Positions 1 through 5,244 of a DNA stretch of 6,325 bases are shown one piece after another (within the stretch, counting starts at the first letter, position 1; each line of letters opens with the position of its first letter). The DNA lies in contig WREM01000068.1 in NCBI GenBank assembly GCA_009779335.1, positions 1 through 6,325 on the forward strand, in the 5' to 3' direction. The notes under the pieces are model-generated. The model was not told where the DNA came from and did no database searches. It saw only the letters and a program-made list of their open reading frames with translations. The DNA comes from Streptococcaceae bacterium (GTDB lineage: Bacteria > Bacillota > Bacilli > Lactobacillales > Streptococcaceae). The translations under genes and the position numbers were made by a program.

Positions 1-1119
1 AATGATTTATTTTCTCATCTGACAGATGATGTGCTTGGTTTGCAAGATTGGGTGTTGTCAGGGCGTAAGAGAGAGTTTTTACAATCCTATCAAGCGTCAG
101 AAGAAGGAGCAAGACAGGTTCAAAAAAATCTATTGACTTTTACCCGTAAGCGTAATCTCGTCCTACAAGCCATGTATACATTGTTAGTTCTCTTTCTCTT
201 GTTTTGGGCAAGTGGAAATCTGAAAAATGGGGACGCTCCTAATTATATCGCTGCCGTCGCTCTAGCTATCTTTCCGCTCTTTGATGCCTTTTCTCCTCTA
301 TCAGATGCCATTGTAGAGACCAAGCGTTATGGAGATTCTGTTCAGCGTTTAGAGGATTTACCTGAGGTTGAGGGATCAAAACGCACAGAGATAATCAATG
401 ATGTTGATATTTCTATTCGTGAATTGCAGTTTGCATTTGAAGATAAGAAAATTTTTGACGGACTAAGTCTCAACATTCCTAAGGGACAACATCTAGCTCT
501 TTTGGGGCGTTCAGGAGTAGGGAAATCTACTCTCGCAAGTTTAGTCAGAGGAGATTTACAAGCACAGTCAGGGCAATTAACCATTGGAGGAACACAACCT
601 TATCTTGCAAAGAATGTAGAGAAAAAGATTGGAATCATTAATCAAAACCCCTATATTTTTAACACAAACATTCGTTCTAATCTCACACTAGGTAATCTCG
701 AAGCCACAGATGAACAAATCTGGTCTGCTTTGGATAGAGTTGGTTTGAAAGAGATGATTCATGCTTTACCAGAAGGGGTGATGGAGATTGTAGATGAAGC
801 AGGAATGCGATTCTCAGGTGGAGAGAGACAACGTCTTGCCTTGGCACGTATACTCTTGTCAGATGTTGATATAGTCATCCTTGATGAACCAACGGTTTCA
901 TTAGACCCTATTACAGAAAATCAAGTTTTGAATCTCTTCTTCGAACATCTTAGGGAAAAGACTGTTCTTTTCATTACCCACCATTTATTGGGTGTTCATC
1001 ACATGGAGCGGGTGATTTTCTTAGCAGAGAGAAAAATTAAATTCGATGGAGCACCAAATGAACTATTAGAAAATAATGCTACATTCCAAAAACTTTATCA
1101 CATGGATCAAGGAAAATAA
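1..1119 (+). CDS. cydC: CydC-like ABC exporter subunit (fused permease/ATPase), 5'-truncated by window edge
   Basis: The frame is open from base 1, so the GTG at 31 is an internal codon and not a start. There are 372 residues visible. CydC proteins are usually about 570-580 residues, so roughly 200 N-terminal residues are missing. Numbering visible residues, hydrophobic membrane segments lie near 52-71 and 81-100, and the ATPase domain follows. It has Walker A GRSGVGKST (169-177), a Q-loop Gln at 215, the signature FSGGERQRLALAR (271-283), Walker B IVILDE (291-296) and an H-loop His at 327. The FSGGE signature in place of LSGGQ is typical of CydC. CydDC is a heterodimeric inner-membrane exporter of glutathione/cysteine needed for cytochrome bd assembly in E. 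coli; the substrate in streptococci is less certain. A CydD partner would be expected just upstream, outside the window. Another fused permease/ATPase exporter is possible but less likely. Confidence 0.85.
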   Translation, partial: NDLFSHLTDDVLGLQDWVLSGRKREFLQSYQASEEGARQVQKNLLTFTRKRNLVLQAMYTLLVLFLLFWASGNLKNGDAPNYIAAVALAIFPLFDAFSPLSDAIVETKRYGDSVQRLEDLPEVEGSKRTEIINDVDISIRELQFAFEDKKIFDGLSLNIPKGQHLALLGRSGVGKSTLASLVRGDLQAQSGQLTIGGTQPYLAKNVEKKIGIINQNPYIFNTNIRSNLTLGNLEATDEQIWSALDRVGLKEMIHALPEGVMEIVDEAGMRFSGGERQRLALARILLSDVDIVILDEPTVSLDPITENQVLNLFFEHLREKTVLFITHHLLGVHHMERVIFLAERKIKFDGAPNELLENNATFQKLYHMDQGK

Positions 1120-1142
1120 AAAGCGATTGACTCGCTTTTTTC
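1118..1142 (+). terminator. Intrinsic terminator of the cydC-like gene
   Basis: A 9-bp stem, AAAAAGCGA (1118-1126) with TCGCTTTTT (1132-1140), has a 5-nt loop TTGAC and a T-run through 1141. The stem begins inside the stop codon TAA (1117-1119). The loop also supplies most of the probable -35 element of the acpS promoter. Confidence 0.85.
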
Positions 1143-1157
1143 TATATTTGGTATAAT
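1127..1157 (+). promoter_or_regulatory. Promoter of acpS, extended -10
   Basis: The -35 is TTGACT (1127-1132). The -10 is a perfect TATAAT (1152-1157) preceded by TGG (1149-1151), giving an extended -10. The 19-nt spacer is longer than the ideal 17, which the extended -10 may compensate. Standard spacing puts the transcription start at 1164, the A of the acpS ATG. The -35 overlaps the loop and stem of the upstream terminator. This is read from sequence only. Confidence 0.75.
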
Positions 1158-1163
1158 TGAGAT

Positions 1164-1520
1164 ATGATTTATGAAATAGGTACGGATATTGAATCAATAT
1201 CAAGAATAAAGCAATCAATCACACGTTCTAAGTCCTTCCCTGCCAAGGTATTAACAAAAAATGAGCTAGAAATGTTTAATGCGTGCAAAACAAAAAAAAG
1301 AAAAATAGAGTTTTTGGCAGGCCATTGGTCTGCTAAAGAAGCTTTTGCAAAGGCATACGGAACAGGATTTGGGAGTCAACTGTCTATGCAAGATTTAGAA
1401 GTGAGTTACGAGGAAAATGGACGACCAATTTTTAGTAAAACTCCCTTTGAAGGAAGGGCTAAACTCTCTATTTCCCATACTCGATTGTATGTGACAGCTG
1501 TAGTGATTTTAGAAAAATAA
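1164..1520 (+). CDS. acpS: Holo-[acyl-carrier-protein] synthase (4'-phosphopantetheinyl transferase)
   Basis: This cytosolic enzyme transfers 4'-phosphopantetheine from coenzyme A to a serine of apo-ACP, giving active ACP for fatty acid synthesis. The 118-residue product matches the usual AcpS length (about 118-125). Family motifs are GTDIE at 6-10 (D8 is the expected Mg ligand), WSAKEAFAKA at 55-64 (E59 Mg ligand, K63 catalytic region) and SISHT at 102-106 containing the conserved His105. The ATG at 1164 gives the canonical N-terminus, but there is no Shine-Dalgarno sequence before it. A consensus extended -10 ends 7 nt upstream, so the mRNA is probably leaderless. The next gene starts 16 nt after the stop, suggesting a two-gene operon with the t6A synthase. 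In many Firmicutes and other streptococci acpS is followed by alanine racemase (alr), which is absent here. Confidence 0.96.
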   Translation: MIYEIGTDIESISRIKQSITRSKSFPAKVLTKNELEMFNACKTKKRKIEFLAGHWSAKEAFAKAYGTGFGSQLSMQDLEVSYEENGRPIFSKTPFEGRAKLSISHTRLYVTAVVILEK

Positions 1521-1536
1521 AGAGAGAACAGAAAAA

Positions 1537-2160
1537 ATGAGTACCCTAAAAATCAATCAGGCGGTCAGTGCCTTGAAAAACGGAGAACTTGTCATTCTTC
1601 CCACAGAAACAGTTTATGGGATTTTTGCTGTTGCTAATAATCAGGATGCTGTTGAAAAACTCTACAAAATCAAAGGACGCCCCAAAGATAAAGCCTTGAA
1701 TCTGAATGTCTCTACCTATGAAGAGATTCTCAAATACTCCATTAATCAACCGAGCTATCTTAAAAAATTGGTTGATACTTTTTTACCCGGAGCATTAACG
1801 ATTATTTTACAGGCCTCAAGTCAAGTCCCTTCTTGGATTCATGAAGGAAAGACAACCGTTGGTTTTAGGATGCCTGCAATGAAGATTACACAAGGAGTCA
1901 TTGTTCAAACAGGTACATTAGTAGGACCCTCTGCCAATTTAACGGGACAACCTAGTCCTATAATGTTTACAGATATTTCTAATGAAATCCTACAAGAAGT
2001 AAGTCTAGCACTGCAAGACGATGGAGTCTATGGGCAAGATTCGACCATCATAGATTTATCGGGACAAGAAGCACAGATATTAAGACAGGGGCAGATTACA
2101 AAGGAGGAACTCGTAAAGAAAGTTCCTGAACTCAACTTTGGTCGTGATTCTATTCAATAA
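1537..2160 (+). CDS. tsaC: L-threonylcarbamoyladenylate synthase (TsaC/YrdC domain)
   Basis: The product makes threonylcarbamoyl-AMP from threonine, bicarbonate and ATP. This is the first step of N6-threonylcarbamoyladenosine (t6A) formation at A37 of ANN-decoding tRNAs; TsaD, TsaB and TsaE then transfer the group. The 207-residue protein is a single YrdC domain without the extra C-terminal Sua5 domain. Visible motifs are PTETVYG (22-28), KGRP (46-49) supplying the K/R of the KxR signature, PGALT (84-88), VGFRMP (108-113), GPSANLTG (130-137) with the SxN motif, DSTIID (168-173) and ILRQG (181-185). A weak purine-rich AGAGAG near 1521 is the only ribosome-site candidate; the ATG at 1537 gives the normal family start. 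It lies 16 nt behind acpS and is likely cotranscribed. No terminator is visible after it, so some read-through into the lysozyme-like gene is plausible. Confidence 0.94.
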   Translation: MSTLKINQAVSALKNGELVILPTETVYGIFAVANNQDAVEKLYKIKGRPKDKALNLNVSTYEEILKYSINQPSYLKKLVDTFLPGALTIILQASSQVPSWIHEGKTTVGFRMPAMKITQGVIVQTGTLVGPSANLTGQPSPIMFTDISNEILQEVSLALQDDGVYGQDSTIIDLSGQEAQILRQGQITKEELVKKVPELNFGRDSIQ

Positions 2161-2161
2161 G

Positions 2162-2190
2162 TTATCAAAAGAGTAAAAATTTGTTATACT
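2162..2190 (+). promoter_or_regulatory. Promoter of the PvaA-like gene, extended -10
   Basis: The -35 is TTATCA (2162-2167), then a 17-nt spacer, then -10 TATACT (2185-2190) preceded by TGT (2182-2184). The predicted start is near 2197, giving a 74-nt leader. The -35 begins two bases after the stop codon of the preceding gene. Confidence 0.65.
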
Positions 2191-2196
2191 AGAGAA

Positions 2197-2270
2197 GAAG
2201 AAAAAAATTAATAATAACTCGTGATAATCTACATTTTCTTCAAATAATACCAGATAAGTGATAGTAAAAA
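2197..2270 (+). other. Untranslated leader of the PvaA-like gene
   Basis: This is an A-rich leader of about 74 nt. It opens with a GAAGAA run. GAAGAAAA (2197-2204) could pair with TTTTCTTC (2234-2241) across a 29-nt loop, a weak AU-rich helix. No AGGAGG-type site precedes the ATG; the best candidate is AAGTGAT (2256-2262), which resembles the AGGTGAT part of an extended Shine-Dalgarno. I recognise no riboswitch or T-box. Confidence 0.35.
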
Positions 2271-2882
2271 ATGAAAAGAATAATAAAGATAATAATTACT
2301 TTTGTTGTAGTTATATTTGTAGTCCTCGCTTCAATATATATCTACCGCACACATAAAAATGTAAAGGCTGTAATGGCTTATGAAAATCAGATTTCACAAA
2401 CTTTGAAAGAACAAGGTTTACAAGGAGATACCAAACTTGCTTTAGGTATTATTTATACTGAGACAAAAGGTAAAGTTCCTGATGTGATGCAATCAAGTGA
2501 GAGCTTGACAGCAACTAAGGGCTCTATATCTACCGAATCAGAGAGCATTAATCAAGGAGTGGCTAACCTTACTAAAGTATTAGAGTATGCACAAGTCAAA
2601 CACACAGATGTGTGGACAGGTGTGCAGGCTTATAATTATGGGCAAAGTTATGTGGATTATGTTGCTCAACATGGGGGGACAAATAATATCGATTTAGCCA
2701 GAGCCTATTCTCGAGATGTGGTTGCTCCAAGCTTAGGAAACAAAACAGGAGAGACTTATTATCATATCACCTTAGATTCACTCATGAATAATGGCGGAAA
2801 GCTCTATGTCAATGGTGGAAATATGTTCTATGCTTCAGAAGTCAAATGGCATATGTTCCTACTTGATGTCTTTAATTGGTAA
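2271..2882 (+). CDS. pvaA: PvaA-like membrane-anchored lysozyme-like protein
   Basis: This 203-residue protein resembles pneumococcal vaccine antigen A and the Lysozyme_like family, proposed muramidase-type peptidoglycan hydrolases anchored on the outer face of the membrane. A basic N-terminus (MKR, K6) precedes one hydrophobic helix at about 7-25. No lipobox is visible, so it is probably an uncleaved anchor with the rest outside the cell. The soluble part has YTETKGK (62-68), where E64 is the likely catalytic acid, then DVMQSSES (71-78), QAYNYGQSYVDYV (119-131), ARAYSRDVVAP (143-153) and YVNGGNMFYASEV (179-191), all matching the PvaA pattern. It has its own promoter and terminator. In pneumococcus, as I recall, the homologue lies downstream of sua5 and glyA; here it follows the t6A synthase directly and no glyA lies between. 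Activity on peptidoglycan is inferred from family. Confidence 0.88.
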   Translation: MKRIIKIIITFVVVIFVVLASIYIYRTHKNVKAVMAYENQISQTLKEQGLQGDTKLALGIIYTETKGKVPDVMQSSESLTATKGSISTESESINQGVANLTKVLEYAQVKHTDVWTGVQAYNYGQSYVDYVAQHGGTNNIDLARAYSRDVVAPSLGNKTGETYYHITLDSLMNNGGKLYVNGGNMFYASEVKWHMFLLDVFNW

Positions 2883-2884
2883 TC

Positions 2885-2911
2885 AAAAAACGCTGGAGCG
2901 TTTTTATTTTA
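2885..2911 (+). terminator. Intrinsic terminator after the PvaA-like gene
   Basis: An 8-bp stem, AAAAACGC (2886-2893) with GCGTTTTT (2898-2905), has loop TGGA (2894-2897). It is followed by a T-rich tail starting three bases after the stop codon. Confidence 0.85.
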
Positions 2912-2967
2912 TTCCTAGAATAGTAAAATCTCTATCATCTATAAATGAAGCAGGAATACTGTCTAAA

Positions 2968-2988
2968 CATGATATAATTAATATCATG
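2968..2988 (+). promoter_or_regulatory. Extended -10 promoter and palindrome over the methyltransferase start codon
   Basis: A perfect extended -10, TGATATAAT (2970-2978), ends 8 nt before the ATG at 2986, placing transcription initiation at 2985/2986. No good -35 hexamer is seen 16-18 nt upstream. The whole element is an inverted repeat: CATGATAT (2968-2975) and ATATCATG (2981-2988) around AATTA, so the right arm contains the start codon. It could be an operator or a chance by-product of the AT-rich -10. Confidence 0.65.
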
Positions 2989-3723
2989 GAAATCATACAG
3001 TCTAGGGACAATAAGAAAATAAAAGAAGCAAGAAAGCTTTTGCAAAAGAAATACCGTACAGCATTTTATCTGATTGAGGGGTTTCATCTCTTGAAAGAGG
3101 CAAGAAATGCTCAGGCAGAGATTATTCAAGTTTTTGTAGCAGAGTCAAAATTAGGCGAGATCAAAGAACTGGATAATGTGATAGCAGTAAGTGATGAGGT
3201 ATTGAAGAGTTTATCTGATACAGAAAGTCCACAAGGGGTAGTGGCTGTGGTTGCCCAATCAGAACAGTTACTTGACTTTACTGGAGAAGCTTATTTGATA
3301 CTTGAAAATATTCAAGACCCCGGGAATGTAGGAACGATGGTACGTACTGCAGATGCGGGGGGTTATGATGGTGTTATTCTCATAGGAGATACTGCAGATA
3401 TGTATAGTCCAAAGGTATTGCGTGCGATGCAGGGAAGCCATTTCCATATCCCTGTCATAACATCAAAAGACAAAGAAATACTGAACCAAGCTAAGCAAGT
3501 AGGAGTAGAATTACTGGCAACGACTTTATCAGCAAATTCTGTTTCTTATCAAGAAATTAAAAAGCCAGAAAAATTTGCTTTAATTATGGGAAATGAAGGT
3601 TCAGGTGTGTCAGAGTATGCACTCAGTCAAGCAGATCAACGGATTCATATTTCCATGGCAGGGCAAGCTGAATCCCTTAATGTAGCAGTTGCCGCAGGAA
3701 TATTGATGTTTGGAATAAAATAA
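2986..3723 (+). CDS. SpoU/TrmH-family RNA 2'-O-ribose methyltransferase
   Basis: This 245-residue SPOUT enzyme transfers a methyl group from S-adenosylmethionine to a ribose 2'-OH in rRNA or tRNA. Residues 1-97 or so form the substrate-binding domain (start MEIIQSRDNKKIKEAR). The knotted catalytic domain has motif 1 NIQDPGNVGTMVRTADA (108-124, N108 and R120 conserved), motif 2 LIMGNEGSGVS (199-209) and motif 3 ISMAGQAESLNVAVAAGI (222-239). The frame is open upstream to an ATG at 2791, but that extension lies inside the lysozyme-like gene and crosses its terminator. The ATG at 2986 matches the family N-terminus and follows a consensus extended -10, implying a leaderless mRNA; there is no Shine-Dalgarno. 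The target is not known from sequence. It resembles the B. subtilis YsgA group, reported to act on 23S rRNA, but this assignment is tentative. Confidence 0.9.
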   Translation: MEIIQSRDNKKIKEARKLLQKKYRTAFYLIEGFHLLKEARNAQAEIIQVFVAESKLGEIKELDNVIAVSDEVLKSLSDTESPQGVVAVVAQSEQLLDFTGEAYLILENIQDPGNVGTMVRTADAGGYDGVILIGDTADMYSPKVLRAMQGSHFHIPVITSKDKEILNQAKQVGVELLATTLSANSVSYQEIKKPEKFALIMGNEGSGVSEYALSQADQRIHISMAGQAESLNVAVAAGILMFGIK

Positions 3724-3746
3724 AAAGCGAAAATCTTCGCTTTTTT
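3722..3746. terminator. Bidirectional terminator between methyltransferase and flavodoxin genes
   Basis: A 10-bp stem, AAAAAGCGAA (3722-3731) with TTCGCTTTTT (3736-3745), has loop AATC. The plus-strand T-run ends at 3746. The A-run on the left arm gives a T-run for the opposing flavodoxin transcript. The stem starts inside the methyltransferase stop codon (3721-3723). Confidence 0.85.
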
Positions 3747-3752
3747 ATTATG

Positions 3753-4196
3753 TTATGCTAGCTTAGAAGCTAATTCTTCTGCAAAGGCTTCAAGATTTGA
3801 AATGTCCTCTTCTTCAGCGTTCAAATCTACCTTGACAGATTCAGCTCCTTTTTCAGCTCCTGTTTCTGCAAAGACCTGATCAAACATATCGATACAGACA
3901 CAGAACTCATCGTAGAAGGTATCCCCCGACCCACAAACGCCATAGATTTTTCCTGCAAGGTTGATTTCTTTCAAATCTTCATAGAAATCAACGATCTCAT
4001 CAGGAAGCTCACCATCTCCGTAAGTATAGGTAGCTACAATACAGAGATCTGCATCAGCGAAGTCTTCAGCATCTACGGATGTACATTCATTGAGTTCAAC
4101 ATCAAGCCCTAAGGCTTCTAATTTATCAGAAACAATTTCTGCAATTTCTTCGGTATTCCCCGTCATACTTGCATAAACAATTTTTGCAATTGGCAT
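3753..4196 (-). CDS. Short-chain flavodoxin
   Basis: This 147-residue FMN-binding electron carrier of the cytosol is the usual size for short-chain flavodoxins. After the first beta strand (IVYAS), the FMN phosphate loop is SMTGNT (10-15). The loops that flank the isoalloxazine ring are TYTYGDGELP (56-65) and GSGDTFYDEFC (89-99); Tyr at 57, 59 or 95 could stack on FMN. The protein is strongly acidic, with Asp/Glu clusters at 40-50, 61-74 and 127-140, as expected for a docking electron donor. It is a monocistronic gene, convergent with the methyltransferase and divergent from map. A strong Shine-Dalgarno, AAGGAGA, fixes the start. The electron partners cannot be read from this window. No Fur-type operator was recognised upstream, so iron control is not supported. 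Confidence 0.93.
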   Translation of the reverse strand: MPIAKIVYASMTGNTEEIAEIVSDKLEALGLDVELNECTSVDAEDFADADLCIVATYTYGDGELPDEIVDFYEDLKEINLAGKIYGVCGSGDTFYDEFCVCIDMFDQVFAETGAEKGAESVKVDLNAEEEDISNLEAFAEELASKLA

Positions 4197-4200
4197 AATT

Positions 4201-4207
4201 TCTCCTT
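4201..4207 (-). promoter_or_regulatory. Ribosome binding site of flavodoxin gene
   Basis: On the minus strand AAGGAGA lies four bases before the ATG, with additional As upstream. It is the strongest Shine-Dalgarno in the window apart from that of yihY. Confidence 0.8.
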
Positions 4208-4221
4208 TTATTATCTTATTT

Positions 4222-4230
4222 ATTGTAACA
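4222..4230 (-). promoter_or_regulatory. Probable extended -10 of the flavodoxin promoter
   Basis: On the minus strand TGTTACAAT gives a -10 TACAAT (4222-4227) with an upstream TG. Transcription would begin near 4215. No convincing -35 was found; an AT-rich T-run lies where one would be expected. Confidence 0.5.
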
Positions 4231-4296
4231 AGATTTAAACAAAAAAGGAATTTATAGACTTTGTAGCAGATTTTAATGTAGATTTGAAGAGAAAAA

Positions 4297-4305
4297 TGGT
4301 AAAAT
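4297..4305 (+). promoter_or_regulatory. Probable extended -10 of the map promoter
   Basis: TGGTAAAAT gives a -10 TAAAAT (4300-4305) with TG at 4297-4298. Transcription would start near 4312, leaving about 25 nt of leader that contains the map ribosome site. The hexamer 17 nt upstream (TGTAGA, 4277-4282) is a poor -35. Confidence 0.5.
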
Positions 4306-4336
4306 AAGAGAATAATAAGTATAGAAGGAAAAAAGT

Positions 4337-5191
4337 ATGATTACATTAAAATCACCACGTGAGATTGAATTGATGGATAAGGCAGGAGATGTTTTAGCCT
4401 CTATTCATATTGGCTTGCGTGATTTGATAAAACCTGACATAGATATGTGGGAGATTGAGGAATATGTACGTAAACGCTGCAAGGAGGAAAATATGCTCCC
4501 TTTGCAAATTGGTGTGGATGGAGAACTTGAAGACTTTGCTTATGCAACCTGCTGTTCTCTCAATGATGAAGTGGCTCACGCCTACCCCCGTCATCAAAAA
4601 TTAAAAGAGGGCGATATGATCAAGGTGGATATGGTTCTCGGTCTTGCAGGAGATGATAACGATGTTTCAAAACTTGATTTTGATAATGTCCCTGAAATGA
4701 AGAAAATTACTCAGAATTTCAATGGTGGGATTGCGGACTCTTGCTGGGCTTATGCAGTAGGTCAGATTTCTGAGCAGGCTCAAGAGTTGATGGATGTAAC
4801 CAAGGAGTGCCTATACAAAGGCATTGAACAGGCAGTAGTTGGAAACCGATTGGGAGATATTGGTTGGGCTATACAAGAGCACGCTGAAAGTCATGGTTTT
4901 GGCGTTGTGCGTGATTTGGTAGGTCATGGAGTAGGACCAACTTTTCATGAGGAGCCAATGGTGCCTCACTATGGTGTTGCTGGTAAAGGGTTGCGTTTAC
5001 GTGAGGGAATGGTATTGACCATTGAGCCAATGATTAATACAGGGACTTGGGAGATAGATACAGATATGACGACAGGTTGGGCTCATAAAACCCTTGATGG
5101 TGAATTATCTTGTCAGTATGAACATCAATTTGTTATCACAAAAGATGGTCCAGTCATCCTAACTAGTCAAGGACAAGAAGGCACATATTAA
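4337..5191 (+). CDS. map: Type I methionine aminopeptidase with streptococcal insertion
   Basis: This cytosolic metalloenzyme removes the initiator Met from new proteins whose second residue is small. It has 284 residues. The five metal ligands are visible as D98 (KVDM), D134 (ADSCWAY), H197 (GHGVG), E230 (IEPM) and E262 (QYEHQ); H81 and H204 (FHEEP) match the accessory active-site histidines. D98 and D134 are 36 residues apart, against 11 in the E. coli enzyme, so about 25 residues (roughly 104-129) are inserted. The same insertion is known in pneumococcal MetAP. AGAAGG (4323-4328), 8 nt before the ATG at 4337, supports the start. It is transcribed divergently from flavodoxin and followed by a hairpin and then yihY. 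It is normally essential. Confidence 0.96.
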   Translation: MITLKSPREIELMDKAGDVLASIHIGLRDLIKPDIDMWEIEEYVRKRCKEENMLPLQIGVDGELEDFAYATCCSLNDEVAHAYPRHQKLKEGDMIKVDMVLGLAGDDNDVSKLDFDNVPEMKKITQNFNGGIADSCWAYAVGQISEQAQELMDVTKECLYKGIEQAVVGNRLGDIGWAIQEHAESHGFGVVRDLVGHGVGPTFHEEPMVPHYGVAGKGLRLREGMVLTIEPMINTGTWEIDTDMTTGWAHKTLDGELSCQYEHQFVITKDGPVILTSQGQEGTY

Positions 5192-5220
5192 AAATTGGCA
5201 GAGATTTTCTGCCAATTTTC
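5191..5220 (+). terminator. Terminator or attenuator hairpin between map and yihY
   Basis: A perfect 12-bp stem, AAAATTGGCAGA (5191-5202) with TCTGCCAATTTT (5208-5219), has a 5-nt loop. The stem begins on the last base of the map stop codon. The T-run is only four bases and belongs to the stem, and no separate yihY promoter is visible in the 25 nt that follow. Partial termination or mRNA processing is therefore as likely as full termination. Confidence 0.65.
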
Positions 5221-5231
5221 TACTCAAATAA

Positions 5232-5239
5232 GGAAGGAG
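5232..5239 (+). promoter_or_regulatory. Ribosome binding site deciding the yihY GTG start
   Basis: GGAAGGAG lies five bases before GTG at 5245. This strong site favours the GTG start; the next in-frame Met (residue 26, at about 5320) would remove the amphipathic N-terminus and lacks such a site. Confidence 0.8.
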
Positions 5240-5244
5240 AAGCC

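Noticed and set aside
31..33. GTG as start codon of the cydC-like gene
   Set aside because: The frame is open back to base 1, there is no ribosome site before 31, and a start here would remove most of the membrane domain. It is an internal Val codon.
342..584. Minus-strand open frame of 80 codons
   Set aside because: It is antisense to the well-supported ATPase domain, has no ribosome site and no recognisable protein pattern.
1546..1749. Minus-strand open frame of 67 codons
   Set aside because: It is a shadow of the t6A synthase coding sequence; its composition follows the opposite-strand codons.
2161..2270. Riboswitch or T-box leader upstream of the PvaA-like gene
   Set aside because: The leader is short and AT-rich. 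It has no conserved T-box motif, no G/C-rich aptamer stems and no terminator-antiterminator pair.
2791..2985. N-terminal extension of the methyltransferase frame to an upstream ATG
   Set aside because: It lies within the lysozyme-like gene, crosses that gene's terminator, and the translated residues do not resemble the family N-terminus. The ATG at 2986 follows a consensus -10 and gives the usual length.
2935..3129. Minus-strand open frame of 64 codons
   Set aside because: It is antisense to the methyltransferase start and promoter, with no ribosome site or family motif.
4209..4336. Fur or other operator between the divergent flavodoxin and map genes
   Set aside because: No inverted repeat resembling a known operator was seen; only two extended -10 candidates and AT-rich sequence.
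4394..4597. Minus-strand open frame of 67 codons
   Set aside because: It is antisense to map with no independent signals.
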